A DNA stretch of 64,000 nt from Branchiostoma floridae. Its lineage: Eukaryota; Chordata; Leptocardii; Amphioxiformes; Branchiostomatidae. The stretch lies in assembly GCF_000003815.2 (NCBI RefSeq), contig NC_049986.1, forward strand, positions 12,779,876-12,843,875, given 5' to 3'. The position numbers were made by a program, and so were the translations under genes. How positions within the stretch are numbered: position 1 is the first letter of the stretch; every line of letters begins with the position of its first letter. The notes beneath the pieces were generated by a model. The model made no database searches, was not told the DNA's origin, and worked only from the letters and a program-made list of their open reading frames with translations. Positions 26,301 to 34,404 of this stretch are shown here, in pieces.

Positions 26301-29300
26301 AGACTTAATCCTCTCATCAGTGCGTCTGTCCTTCATGCTTGGTTGAAGTTAATGACATTAGATGAAGACGTCACTTGATTGGCTAAGGAATAAGATTTAT
26401 GGTGAAAGGATGAGACGGCACAAATTTGATTACAAGCACATTCCAGTCACATCATACCAGTGAAGAAAGACGCACATGAATGATAGATACACTACTCTGC
26501 ACATGATTTTGACTTTTTGGTTGGACAAAACCATGTTTTTGTGGCTGGAACAAACAAGGATTGACTTGAAATATATGACAGAGGCACCATAGATGCTTCA
26601 ATCATCATGTGTAAGTAAAAATCCATGGTAAAAATAACATGCATGAGTATACTGAGTACAGTTTATAAAATCGTCTCCAAAACAGCATGAGTTCTTCTAG
26701 TAAGGTTGTAATCTTTACTTTAAAAGGAATTTTCCCAATAGCTTAGAATACTTTTGGAAATTCTAGAATCTGGGTGTAGGTCTTGTCCAAAATGCATTCA
26801 CTCCACCCATAATGCAAGGGAAAATTCATAGGTTATCGAAGACCAGCTAGCAGAAACAGCTGACATTTTGCAAATGTACATCGCTGTCAGTATAGCCGGA
26901 AATTATGCCCAACAACTGCCAGCTTCATACAAGCATCTGAACTTTGTCAAGATCAATTGTATATTTTACATTCAATGATAGGCCCTGGCTTGAAACTGGC
27001 AAGTAGATATGTGGAACCACTTACTGGATAGTATATTGTTCTAAGATGTTTGAAATATCAAACAGCATCAAAGTTACTAAATCACGACAAACTTGACAGT
27101 TAGAGTTCAGGGTCAACCCACTAATGCAGCAGTTGTCAGAGCTTGGATGACATTGTAACACTTTTCCTTTTGTGGTTGTCAGAGCCCCACCCTGTGATAA
27201 TACTTCCCAATACCGAGGGTACCGGGGGACGACGGAAAATGTTGACAGTTGTGGCCGGATTTTTAAACTTGCAACAGTTGTGTCCATTTGGTGATGAGGC
27301 ATTTGGCCTTTCTTCTTGGGACTCGTGATGACTGTAGTTTTTATGTGTGTGAGAAGAGTTAAGGTTCCATTCTGTACTACACTCAGAGGTACCTGACTTG
27401 GTCTATCAGACAATGCTGCATATTCTGTTTGTTTCAAGGCAGAATTGAGAGGATTCGAAATGTGTAATTGTTGCCAGGATCGTATCAAAGTGCTGCACTC
27501 GTGTTGTCACAATTTTACCATTTCTTGATTCAGCTGTTGCATAAATGTTTGTATTTCAAGTGATACTTTTCAATTTTGTTTTGAAGCTGAAATATGATTT
27601 TGAGCCCTTAATAATTGTAATTTTTATTTTGCATACAGGGAGTTGGTGGCTGGTCCAGCCTGAGAAGAACCATGGACGCCAGTCCGGAGAAACTGAGAAA
27701 GGACCTGGAGGAGGAGCTGAAACTGGACAGTAACGACATCCGCAGCCACGCCTGGTTCCACGGGATGATCCCTCGCACCGTCGCAGAGAACTACGTCACC
27801 GGAAACGGCGACTTCCTGATCCGGGACTGCATCTCGCAGCCGGGGGATTTCGTTCTGACGTGCCGCTGCAAGGGACAGGCTCTCCATTTCATCATCAATA
27901 AAGTGGTGCTGCACCCCAACACGACTTACTCCCGGATACAGTACCAGTTTGAGAAGGAGAGTTTTGACTCCATTCCCTCCCTAGTCAGGTTCTACGTCGG
28001 CAACAGGAAGCCGATCTCAGAAGGCACAGGTGCAATCATCTACCACCCTATCAACAGAACCTTGCCATTGAGCTACACAGATGCCAAGTATGGCTCAACA
28101 CAACCAGAACGGCAGTCTCCGGCCCCGGCTATACTGCGCACTGCCTCTACTCCAAGTCCAAAGGGAAGCTCACACTCCACCCCTACAGGAAGTCCGCACG
28201 CTGGTCGGAGAATCATCCACGGCAGATCAGGCAGCCAACCGGTGACTCTGTCCCCAGAACAGCTTCTGTCTGTCAGTGGAAGGATGACAAAAAATCCGTC
28301 GGAAAGCAACCTTCCATCAGCAAGGGATGTTGAGGCTATATCTCTGATTAAGCAGCAAAGTGCTCATTCGGGAAGCGCTCAGGATATTCGGGTGGAAAAA
28401 CGCAACCTTCAGAGATGTGGCAGCGATCCAACTCTTCTCAGCCCTGGTGTGGAGCGACGGAAGTTCTTCCACGGGTCAAACGAAGCAGTCGGGTCAAAAC
28501 CCCCTCCCAAGCCCAGTAGGACACCTTCAGTTAGACAACAGCAGAGACCAAAAGTTGAAGTGAGAAATAAAGACAAGGACCAGTCTCCGGAGGAGGAAAT
28601 ATATGTAGCCCAGCATGACTATTCTGAACTTGACCCTGCCCCTCCAGTGTCATGGCAACCATTGGCCAAGGGTGAAGTTCGGCTGGTTAAGCTGAATGAT
28701 ATTCCAGACTATGCTAGGTTAAACACTCCAAAAAGGAGCAAAGACAGCATGGAGGCACGAAAGAGACGGATCATGTCCGACACAAGATTCTCGGTCCTGT
28801 CTACAGCATCTTTAGACAGTCTTGGGGACGAGCTGGATGCCGAGGAAGATTCCTTTGAGGAAGTTGTTCCTTCTATAGTTATCGAGACAGAGTCTTCCTT
28901 TAACCCTGTGGACTTCACCACGTGTTTGTTACCAACAGAGAACAAGCCATTGGACAACTCGGCAGTGGTGCAGATCAGGTCCATGCTGCTAGATGGCAGC
29001 GCTAAGACCATTGCACAGCACATGACCCGAGTTGACTGTGAAGTGAGTGTTGCATCGTAATTTTTTAAAACATTAAACCACTATTTCTCTAATCACTCAA
29101 TCAAAGTTATAGACAGTCATAGAATAATCAATCAGTCATAGAATAATCAATCAAACAGTCAAATTCAGAGAAACAATTTATGTAATGATATATGAATTTT
29201 TAGTGTATGTAGATAAATGTTAAGTGTACTTTTATCAATAACTATTGCAGGAATACAAGATGTCATGATTCCTGTAACCTGGGTGCCAGACTGTTTTCAA

Positions 29301-31445
29301 TGGCTGACATACTCCAAGGAAATTTTACCATAGTTGCCTGATTTAGATGCTGAGTTTAGTGGATTCTTAATGGTCTTTAAGTCATGTTATTGTTTCCTGA
29401 TAGCTATTCTTTGTATTGCCTTCATGTTCAGGATTTTGTGTAGATTTCATTTGGTATGAAAGAAAAAGTTGCTTTACACAATGTCCACCAAGTTACCATT
29501 CTGTTTCCCATTCAGGATACAAAAATAAAGTAAAGATCCTTTTTCCAACCAGAAGTTGCTCTTTGCTTATAACACTTGAACTCCTGTTCTGTCCGTACAG
29601 GTTGCCAGAATAGTGGATGTGTCTGAGGAGCAGGCAGCACAGATGGGCGTGTCGTCAGGCCTGGAGCTGATGACCCTGCCTCACGGGGAGGTGCTCAGGA
29701 CAGACCTCATAGAAAGGTGATTACACCTTCTTAATCATGTTTCTATAATACCCAGTATTTTTAGAATTGATGTATGGCACTTTGCAATCTCTTTTGAACA
29801 TGCTACAGGTATGGTCCAATAGAAACACAACACAATAGGTGCTTAATAGATGTTGTGTGGCCATTTGAAAGTCAGCATTCTAATTATCAATAAACTGCTC
29901 CATGTTTTAATTGGGCTGTATGCCTACATTTCTCACAAAATCTAGCTATATATATATAGTACTCCGTATACTAGAATTGTCTTCTAATGTCTTCTAGCCT
30001 TGAGTTGATTATTTCTAGCCTTGATGTCTTGTTAGGAGATGACCCTTAGTACCTAAAGAATAGATGAAAACTAGTATCACACATGACTAATGATGTCCTA
30101 TCCCCCCAGACACACGTGTATCTACATGTGGGTGTCGGTGACTGTCCTTACGGAACTTGAGCCTGGGAACTTATGATGTCCTTTCCCCACAGACACACGT
30201 GTATCTACATGTGGGTGTCGGTGACTGTCCTTACGGAACTTGAGCCTGGGAACTTATGATGTCCTTTCCCCACAGACACACGTGTATCTACATGTGGGTG
30301 TCGGTGACCATCCTGACGTGTATAATAATGATATCCTTTCCCCACAGACACACGTGTATCTACATGTGGGTGTCGGTGACTGTCCTTACGGAACTTGAGC
30401 CTGGGAACTTATGATGTCCTTTCCCCCCAGACACACATGTATCTACATGTGGGTATCGGTGACCATCCTGACGTGTACCGGTGGGGATAAGGAGCGGGCA
30501 GGGATCCTGCACAAGTTCATCGAGGTGGCCGCAGAGCTGAGGGGCACCATGGGAAACCTGTTCGGCTTCTCTGCAATCATGAAGGCTCTGGAGTCCCCAC
30601 ATGTAGGTCCCAAGGTTTTATGCTGCACCAGGAAATATCCTATTTATTCTAAGGTTGCAAGTCAGCCTGAAATAATATTTTTCCCCAGCTACTCTTACTA
30701 TTGCTACAAAAGCTACTGTAATTATTCTATAACTAATTATTCTATAACTGGTTGTCAAAGAAAGGACTTGTTGGTCTTCTTCTATATCTCTGTTAGAGTT
30801 TTATTTTGTGATGCTCAAGATAGAAAATACAGCAATACTAAAATTTCTTTTCTTTCCACAAAAAGACCTTTTAAGTCAATGTATGTACCTTGTATGTTAT
30901 TCTAGAGTGTTCCTTCTGTAAGGCTGACTCATAGTTTTCATCATCCTGTCCAGATCTCTCGTCTGTATGGCACATGGGCAGCTCTGAGACAACACTTCAC
31001 CACCAGCGCTGTCAAGTTTGACTCCAAGCTGAAGCCTGTGCTGAAGACGCTGAACAGCGCCACCAGCACCATCCCCCTCAGCAACACCTGCTTCCCTCAC
31101 GTCATCCCCTTCCTACAGCTCATGGCGAACGATGTCAGCGACATGGAACTGGCGTATCCCTGGGACAGCACTGACGACTACGGGCTGGACACCGTCCTCG
31201 CACACGTGGACGCGATGCGGAGCGTGGCACAGCAGCCGGGCTTGTATAAGATCACGGCGGAGTCGCGACTCCAGGGTCTGAAGGTCGACGACACTCTGCT
31301 TGACGTGTTTAGAACGGAGCTGCACATGAAGCTGCTGTGGGGCAGCAAAGGTGCACTAGCCAATCAGAAGGACCGTTACATGAAGTTTGAGAAGGTCTTG
31401 AAGGTGATTTCAGATCGGGTGGAGCCTCCAGAAACTGAGATGTAG
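2229..31445 (+). CDS. BCAR3: BCAR3/SH2D3 (NSP-family) adaptor with N-terminal SAM domain, 8 coding exons, 862 aa
   Basis: Coding exons: 2229-2339 (the exon itself starts at 2222), 10401-10521, 14368-14512, 22688-22715, 27639-29042, 29601-29716, 30431-30602, 30954-31445. All have AG/GT borders and phases chain exactly (2586 nt plus stop). Domains: SAM about residues 12-75; BCAR3-like N-terminal stretch (SSSLPRALPANQNF, near vertebrate ASLPRNMPVNHQF); SH2 about 172-277 with phosphotyrosine-binding Arg197 in GDFLIRD; Ser/Pro-rich linker with PPPKPSRTPS; Cdc25-homology domain about 551-862 containing MGVSSGLELMTLPHG and a final KLLWGSKGA. By family knowledge, NSP proteins (BCAR3, SH2D3A, SH2D3C) use SH2 to bind phosphorylated receptors and an inactive Cdc25 fold to grip p130Cas/NEDD9 in adhesion and migration signalling. 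The lone large SH2 exon plus the 5' SAM exons suggest at least two isoforms. Family assignment is firm; which vertebrate paralogue is closest is not decidable by eye. Confidence 0.93.
3396..3510. mobile_element. 115-bp MITE with 27-bp terminal inverted repeats
   Basis: agcctggatgccagactg and on to cagggt at the left is matched by its exact inverse ending cagtctggcatccaggct at the right. A diverged half-copy (ctgggtgccagactgttttc) occurs near 29280. Located in the first intron of the BCAR3-like gene. Confidence 0.75.
5196..5257. mobile_element. Solo right end of the piggyBac-like MITE
   Basis: ggggtcaaaaatgaccccat followed by acggt and, 40 bases later, gatgaggg abutting TTAA (5258-5261). This parallels the right terminus of the element at 8617-9580. 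The left end is not found. Confidence 0.5.
8190..8585. repeat. Local tandem duplications in intron
   Basis: The segment 8220-8340 (caagttcagaattttgcc to aatgattcaaggc) is repeated with changes at 8418-8525, and aaatgattcaaggctatggt then recurs immediately at 8549. These are simple local duplications beside the piggyBac-like insertion. Confidence 0.6.
8617..9580. mobile_element. piggyBac-like non-autonomous element, TTAA target duplication
   Basis: TTAA at 8613-8616 and 9581-9584 flank ends ccctcaaaccaccgta and tacggtggtttgaggg, perfect inverses. Inside each end sits a palindrome ggggtcaaaactgacccc. 964 bp with no transposase ORF. TTAA duplication with CCCT termini is the piggyBac signature. 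Confidence 0.85.
10401..10521 (+). CDS. BCAR3: BCAR3-like coding exon 2: second half of SAM domain
   Basis: Acceptor cctctgtag ends at 10400; donor gtaaag starts at 10522. 121 nt, phase 0 in and phase 1 out. It encodes SLLVLSEADIKNLGV followed by GHRASIVSSL, the classic second half of a SAM domain (LxxLxxxDLxxLGI, GHR, IL). It joins in frame to the exon at 14368. Confidence 0.88.
11270..12194. mobile_element. MITE-like element with ctcgttctcatt ends and internal palindromes
   Basis: Left end ctcgttctcatttaaatgtc is inverted at the right (gacatttcaatgagaacgag). Inside, gtaacaaacgttacc occurs at 11653, 11835 and 11998, the last as half of a perfect 30-bp palindrome (11998-12027). No transposase ORF is visible. 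Located in the intron 10522-14367, which holds nothing else recognised. Confidence 0.6.
14368..14512 (+). CDS. BCAR3: BCAR3-like coding exon 3: conserved N-terminal stretch
   Basis: Acceptor gtgccctgccag ends at 14367; donor gtaagt starts at 14513. Phase 1 in, phase 2 out. The translation IYKMHSSSLPRALPANQNF resembles the N-terminus of vertebrate BCAR3 (ASLPRNMPVNHQF), which ties the SAM exons to the SH2 gene. An internal ATG (KMHSSS) could serve as a start in a SAM-less transcript. The remainder is basic (KIRRANG, SQRRQGG). Confidence 0.85.
16375..16402. repeat. (CA)n microsatellite
   Basis: Uninterrupted CA dinucleotides within an intron. A second run lies at 47382-47415 and a (GA)n run at about 55848-55869. 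Confidence 0.9.
18575..18794 (+). promoter_or_regulatory. BCAR3: Candidate TATA promoter and alternative non-coding first exon of the BCAR3-like gene
   Basis: TATAAAA at 18575-18581 sits in an otherwise featureless intron. About 215 bp downstream, aaag/gtaagg gives a strong donor at 18795. There is no long ORF before that donor. A transcript starting near 18605 and splicing to the 28-nt exon at 22688 would open translation at ATG 27672 (context aaccATGGac), giving an SH2-first isoform like short vertebrate BCAR3 forms that begin just before the SH2. This is inference from sequence only. Confidence 0.35.
22688..22715 (+). CDS. BCAR3: BCAR3-like coding exon 4: 28-nt microexon
   Basis: Acceptor tcttatcttgcag ends at 22687 and donor gtaag starts at 22716. 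The exon takes phase 2 in and phase 0 out, exactly what exons 14368-14512 and 27639-29042 need. It encodes about nine residues (LKPSNCSTQ). Without it the SAM exons would be out of frame with the SH2 exon, which supports it. Confidence 0.72.
22716..27638 (+). other. BCAR3: Intron before the SH2 exon
   Basis: About 4.9 kb. It holds the repeat element at 25755-25951 and a short GC-rich stretch near 22845-22870. A 155-codon minus-strand ORF near 27.0-27.5 kb shows no recognisable protein. Confidence 0.5.
25755..25951. mobile_element. MITE with gggtctgcat ends and six 30-bp internal repeats
   Basis: gggtctgcat at 25755-25764 is perfectly inverted at 25942-25951. The interior is about six degenerate 30-31 bp units around tacgctttacgttaaattca. 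The last unit and end (cttacggaaaagagcaatgcagaccc in pieces) match the element ending at 1322. Confidence 0.65.
27639..29042 (+). CDS. BCAR3: BCAR3-like coding exon 5: SH2 domain, Ser/Pro linker, start of Cdc25-like domain
   Basis: One 1404-nt exon (phase 0-0). From ATG 27672 it reads MDASPEKLRKDLEEEL, very close to the vertebrate MDRTPEKLKKELEEEL, then a full SH2 (HAWFHG, FLIRD, NRKPISEGTGAII). The linker holds many SP sites and a PPPKPSR proline motif that could bind SH3 domains. It ends in the Cdc25-like N-terminal helix (ENKPLDN, AQHMTRVDCE). GC content is clearly higher than in the flanking introns, as in the other coding exons here. Confidence 0.95.
29601..29716 (+). CDS. BCAR3: BCAR3-like coding exon 6: Cdc25-like domain
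   Basis: Acceptor gtccgtacag ends at 29600; donor gtgatt starts at 29717. Phase 0 in, phase 2 out. VARIVDVSEE and MGVSSGLELMTLPHG match the most conserved block of BCAR3/SH2D3 proteins. Confidence 0.95.
30093..30430 (+). repeat. BCAR3: Four extra tandem copies of a 3' splice site plus start of coding exon 7
   Basis: The block (pyrimidine tract, cag, then acacacgtgtatctacatgt and ggtgtcggtgac) begins its exon-like part at 30110, 30193, 30276 and 30348; the real exon starts at 30431. Spacing is 83, 83, 72 and 83 bp. Copies 1, 2 and 4 run into an 'acggaacttgagcctgggaac' spacer with an in-frame TGA; copy 3 has a shorter spacer (tataataatgata) and reads in frame into copy 4. Confidence 0.9.
30431..30602 (+). 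CDS. BCAR3: BCAR3-like coding exon 7: Cdc25-like domain
   Basis: Acceptor tttccccccag ends at 30430; donor gtaggt starts at 30603. Phase 2 in, phase 0 out. It encodes RHTCIYMWVSVTILTC, then GILHKFIEVAAELRGTMGN and FSAIMKALESPH, aligning with NSP Cdc25-like sequence. Only this last of five tandem copies of the exon's 5' border runs on into the conserved coding sequence; the four upstream copies reach a stop or another acceptor first. Confidence 0.9.
30954..31445 (+). CDS. BCAR3: BCAR3-like coding exon 8: C-terminal Cdc25-like (Cas-binding) region and stop
   Basis: Acceptor tcatcctgtccag ends at 30953. Phase 0. It encodes ISRLYGTWAALRQHF to the TAG stop at 31443-31445. The final block FRTELHMKLLWGSKGA and the VEPPETEM tail match the extreme C-terminus of BCAR3/SH2D3C, the face that contacts the FAT domain of Cas proteins in the known family structures. 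Confidence 0.95.
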   Translation: MSRLYGTWAALRQHFTTSAVKFDSKLKPVLKTLNSATSTIPLSNTCFPHVIPFLQLMANDVSDMELAYPWDSTDDYGLDTVLAHVDAMRSVAQQPGLYKITAESRLQGLKVDDTLLDVFRTELHMKLLWGSKGALANQKDRYMKFEKVLKVISDRVEPPETEM

Positions 31446-33015
31446 AACAGTTTTACTGAACTCCTTTGTTTCTGTCATTATGTTGCCGTAACTGTAAGAG
31501 TTATGTAAAAATAAACTTCAAGTGTCACATGTGTTATAATAGCAAAGTCTCTACCATTTTACATGTAAATGTGTTCTTGCCCACTTCAACATTGATATTG
31601 TCTATTGACTCAACTAGTCTTCTGCTCTCTGCCACTTGCCTATGAATTTGGACAGTTCATTCTTCACAACTTCAAAACTGTACATTGTAGGTAGTGAAGA
31701 AATATAGATCTGTTGTGAAAGTTTGTATACAAATGTTTGTCCTTAGTGGTTGGCAGCAAATGCCTGTTATAGCAAATTAAGACTAAAAGGTATAACAAAA
31801 AGGCTTAGCTGGTGTATTCTGTAGCCACTTGCATGCAAACTTTGTGTGACCTTAGGTATAAATCTGTAAGGTACAACAGTTGACAAAAACTCCACAAGGT
31901 CTACATTATATGCTCAAATCTCCTTGCGGATTTGCCAGGTGGAGACTGGACACAGTAGATAGTTGTTTGGCTGTTGTGGTTATTATTCAGTGGGCCAAGT
32001 TCTTTCTCTTCATGAGCCAGGGACTGCTTACAAAAATTGCACAAAGGCCTGTAATGGCAGCCTGTACACAACTCATAGTATGCAGTGAAATAGTTCATAC
32101 AGTGTGGCTGTATTGATGTAATGAAGAAGTGCAGATGGCAAAAGTTATGTCTGTTTGTAGTTGTGAGTGGTTACAATCTATAGCCTTGTGCTGATTAGTG
32201 TTCCACTTCAAGTTTCCCTTATCCATTTCTTCAGGGTTTGACATGATGTACACTTGAATATTGAGAGTTGTAAGGGCTTCTCAAAATGACAAGAAAATTA
32301 GTTAGGGAACAAAAGGCCATTTCCTGAATTGAAGTGAGGTGTGTCAAAGTTAAGGTACTTGTACCTTTCTCTTAAAGTGTTTGGAAGACATATACCGATT
32401 CACTAGTTGATATTTTGGCTGAAATATAAGAATACTAAAGAGTTCACAGAAATTATTTTTTCAAAATGTTATGCCCAGTGACTTTTCCTAGAGTTTGATA
32501 TAAAACATGCCCAGATCTTATCCACACACCTGTTCAGTCAACTTTGCTCTACAATTACTCTATAGTATAATGTAAGGTTCTGTAACTGTTGGTAAGGTAG
32601 GAAAAGCTAAATTAGTTTCAACATGTTTGTTAACCCTCAGAGGATGGTTTGAAGTTGTAAGAATCAAGGTATTCTATCTTGCATGCTATCTGTGGTGACG
32701 CAGCGTGACTAAGGTCTTGTTTTTGTGTAGTGTTTTTATTTCTTCTATGTGTACATAGTAATGGTGGTTTAACTTGTGCCAAAGATGCCTCTACAACCGT
32801 ACATAGCTTCCTGCATGCTAGTTTTGTATGCTTTCTTTTGTGAAGTGTACATTGCACTATGTTGGTCTCCTCATGTAGCCTTGTATGCATTAATTCATTC
32901 TTGTACATTATTGATTTTAATTTGTATCAGATTATACATACATTATGTGCAATTTTATGTAAATAATTTCATATGTAATTGCTAATGATATGTCAAAAAT
33001 AAAATGAATACCGTA
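31446..33015 (+). other. BCAR3: 3' untranslated region of the BCAR3-like gene with two poly(A) signals
   Basis: AATAAA occurs at 31510-31515, 65 bases after the stop, and again at 32998-33003. The sequence between is AT-rich with no coding homology. Two polyadenylation choices (about 90 nt or about 1.57 kb of 3'UTR) are plausible. Convergent transcription with the P450 gene ending at 34405 leaves about 1.4 kb between them. Confidence 0.55.
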
Positions 33016-34404
33016 CTACCACAGTGTTGATCTGAATATTTTGCCATATTTCCTTCTCATTTGATGCAGAGGAATGTAAATGTTACAGTAATTACTGCTT
33101 TTCTGCAAGATATAGGAATTGGATCTAAGGAATAAAAGGAGTGTACATAATCTTGTCAGACTCAGCACACCAGGCAAGATCAACAAGTTTTTTTTCTTAG
33201 ATTTTTTCTTCTATAAGAAAAGTGCAGGGAGTTGTAAAACAAGAAGCTTCTGAAAAAAGCTGGCTGGTGCGTATTTTGGAAAAAGCCTGGATGTTAAACA
33301 AAATCACGTGAAAAAAGAGTTTTTAAACATCAAATTACTGAATTGGTCTGTCTTCTATTTAAAAAAACATTACCTGAGATTTGTCTAACAAAGAAAAAAA
33401 ATTATCCACGATTTTGCTACCAGCAAATGCTACCTTCACCCAGTACCATGGGCCGCTAAGCCACGGTGACACCATTACGTCATCGGGCGTATAGAAGAGC
33501 CTATAGAACGGTTTGGTTAAATTGAGTGATCCATGCATCCATCCAAAATGCATCCATTGAACCGCTTCTCCCGTCTCAAAGCTGGTGCACGCACTAGCAA
33601 AAAAATGGCTCTTATCTATTTGATTTCTTTGGATTTGGGCTCAAAGAGATGGTCTGTGTGTTCAACATTGGGTTAGATTTGCACTTGTGTCAGTGTAATG
33701 ATAAGTTGATTATGCGTTGACCAGTGTATAATGTTAGCTAAAAAGCGACCTCTAAAATCGTATGCAGTACTGCAGTAATACTGCTCAGCGTGTGTTTATT
33801 CTGCAGTAATATAGCTGATTAATAGAAGTCGCTTTTGATGTTTTCTGATGGATGGCCGAGCTTCTCTGACAGCCCCTTACCCCACAAAGCACATAAACAG
33901 TTGACTATAGGGCTAAAGTTGTAAAAGGAAAATGGATAATATGTATCCTCAAAGTGCTTTCTGGCAGATATGGTGATACATGGGCTCTCTAAAACTCTCT
34001 CTCCTAAACTGTATCCTTTTCATGTCAACTTATACCTGAAATGTCATTCTAGATATGTGTCCAGAGGTCTGGACCTATTTGGAAAAGTTTTTGCTGACTC
34101 TAAGCCTCATTTCTTGCACTTTGTCACATTTTTCAAGTTGGGGTTACATACCCTTTCAAAGCCTAATCTGCAGTACCGCTCCCGGCCGTCTGCAGAAAAG
34201 TAGCTAAGACGACCGTCAAATTGTCAAATTTCCGTCTTTTCGAGAATGGGGAAATCGCCAAAGGCTCGTGAAGGGTTTTTCATGTTTGAGGCTTATTTGA
34301 CTTTGTTTGACTTTGCAATTTTGACTAAACCTATTCCTAACGACGCCTACCACCACTTGAAGGTCACTCTTCATTACATGACGCCATGTTATTGTCTGTG
34401 CCCA
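33016..34404. other. Intergenic region between convergent BCAR3-like and P450 genes
   Basis: AT-rich on the left. About 33970-34300 holds moderately complex sequence with no recognised exon or repeat structure. No poly(A) signal for the P450 gene was identified with confidence. Confidence 0.4.

Noticed and set aside
27021..27488. 155-codon minus-strand ORF near the SH2 exon
   Set aside because: No recognisable domain, no coding-type GC rise as in true exons here, and it overlaps ordinary intron sequence.
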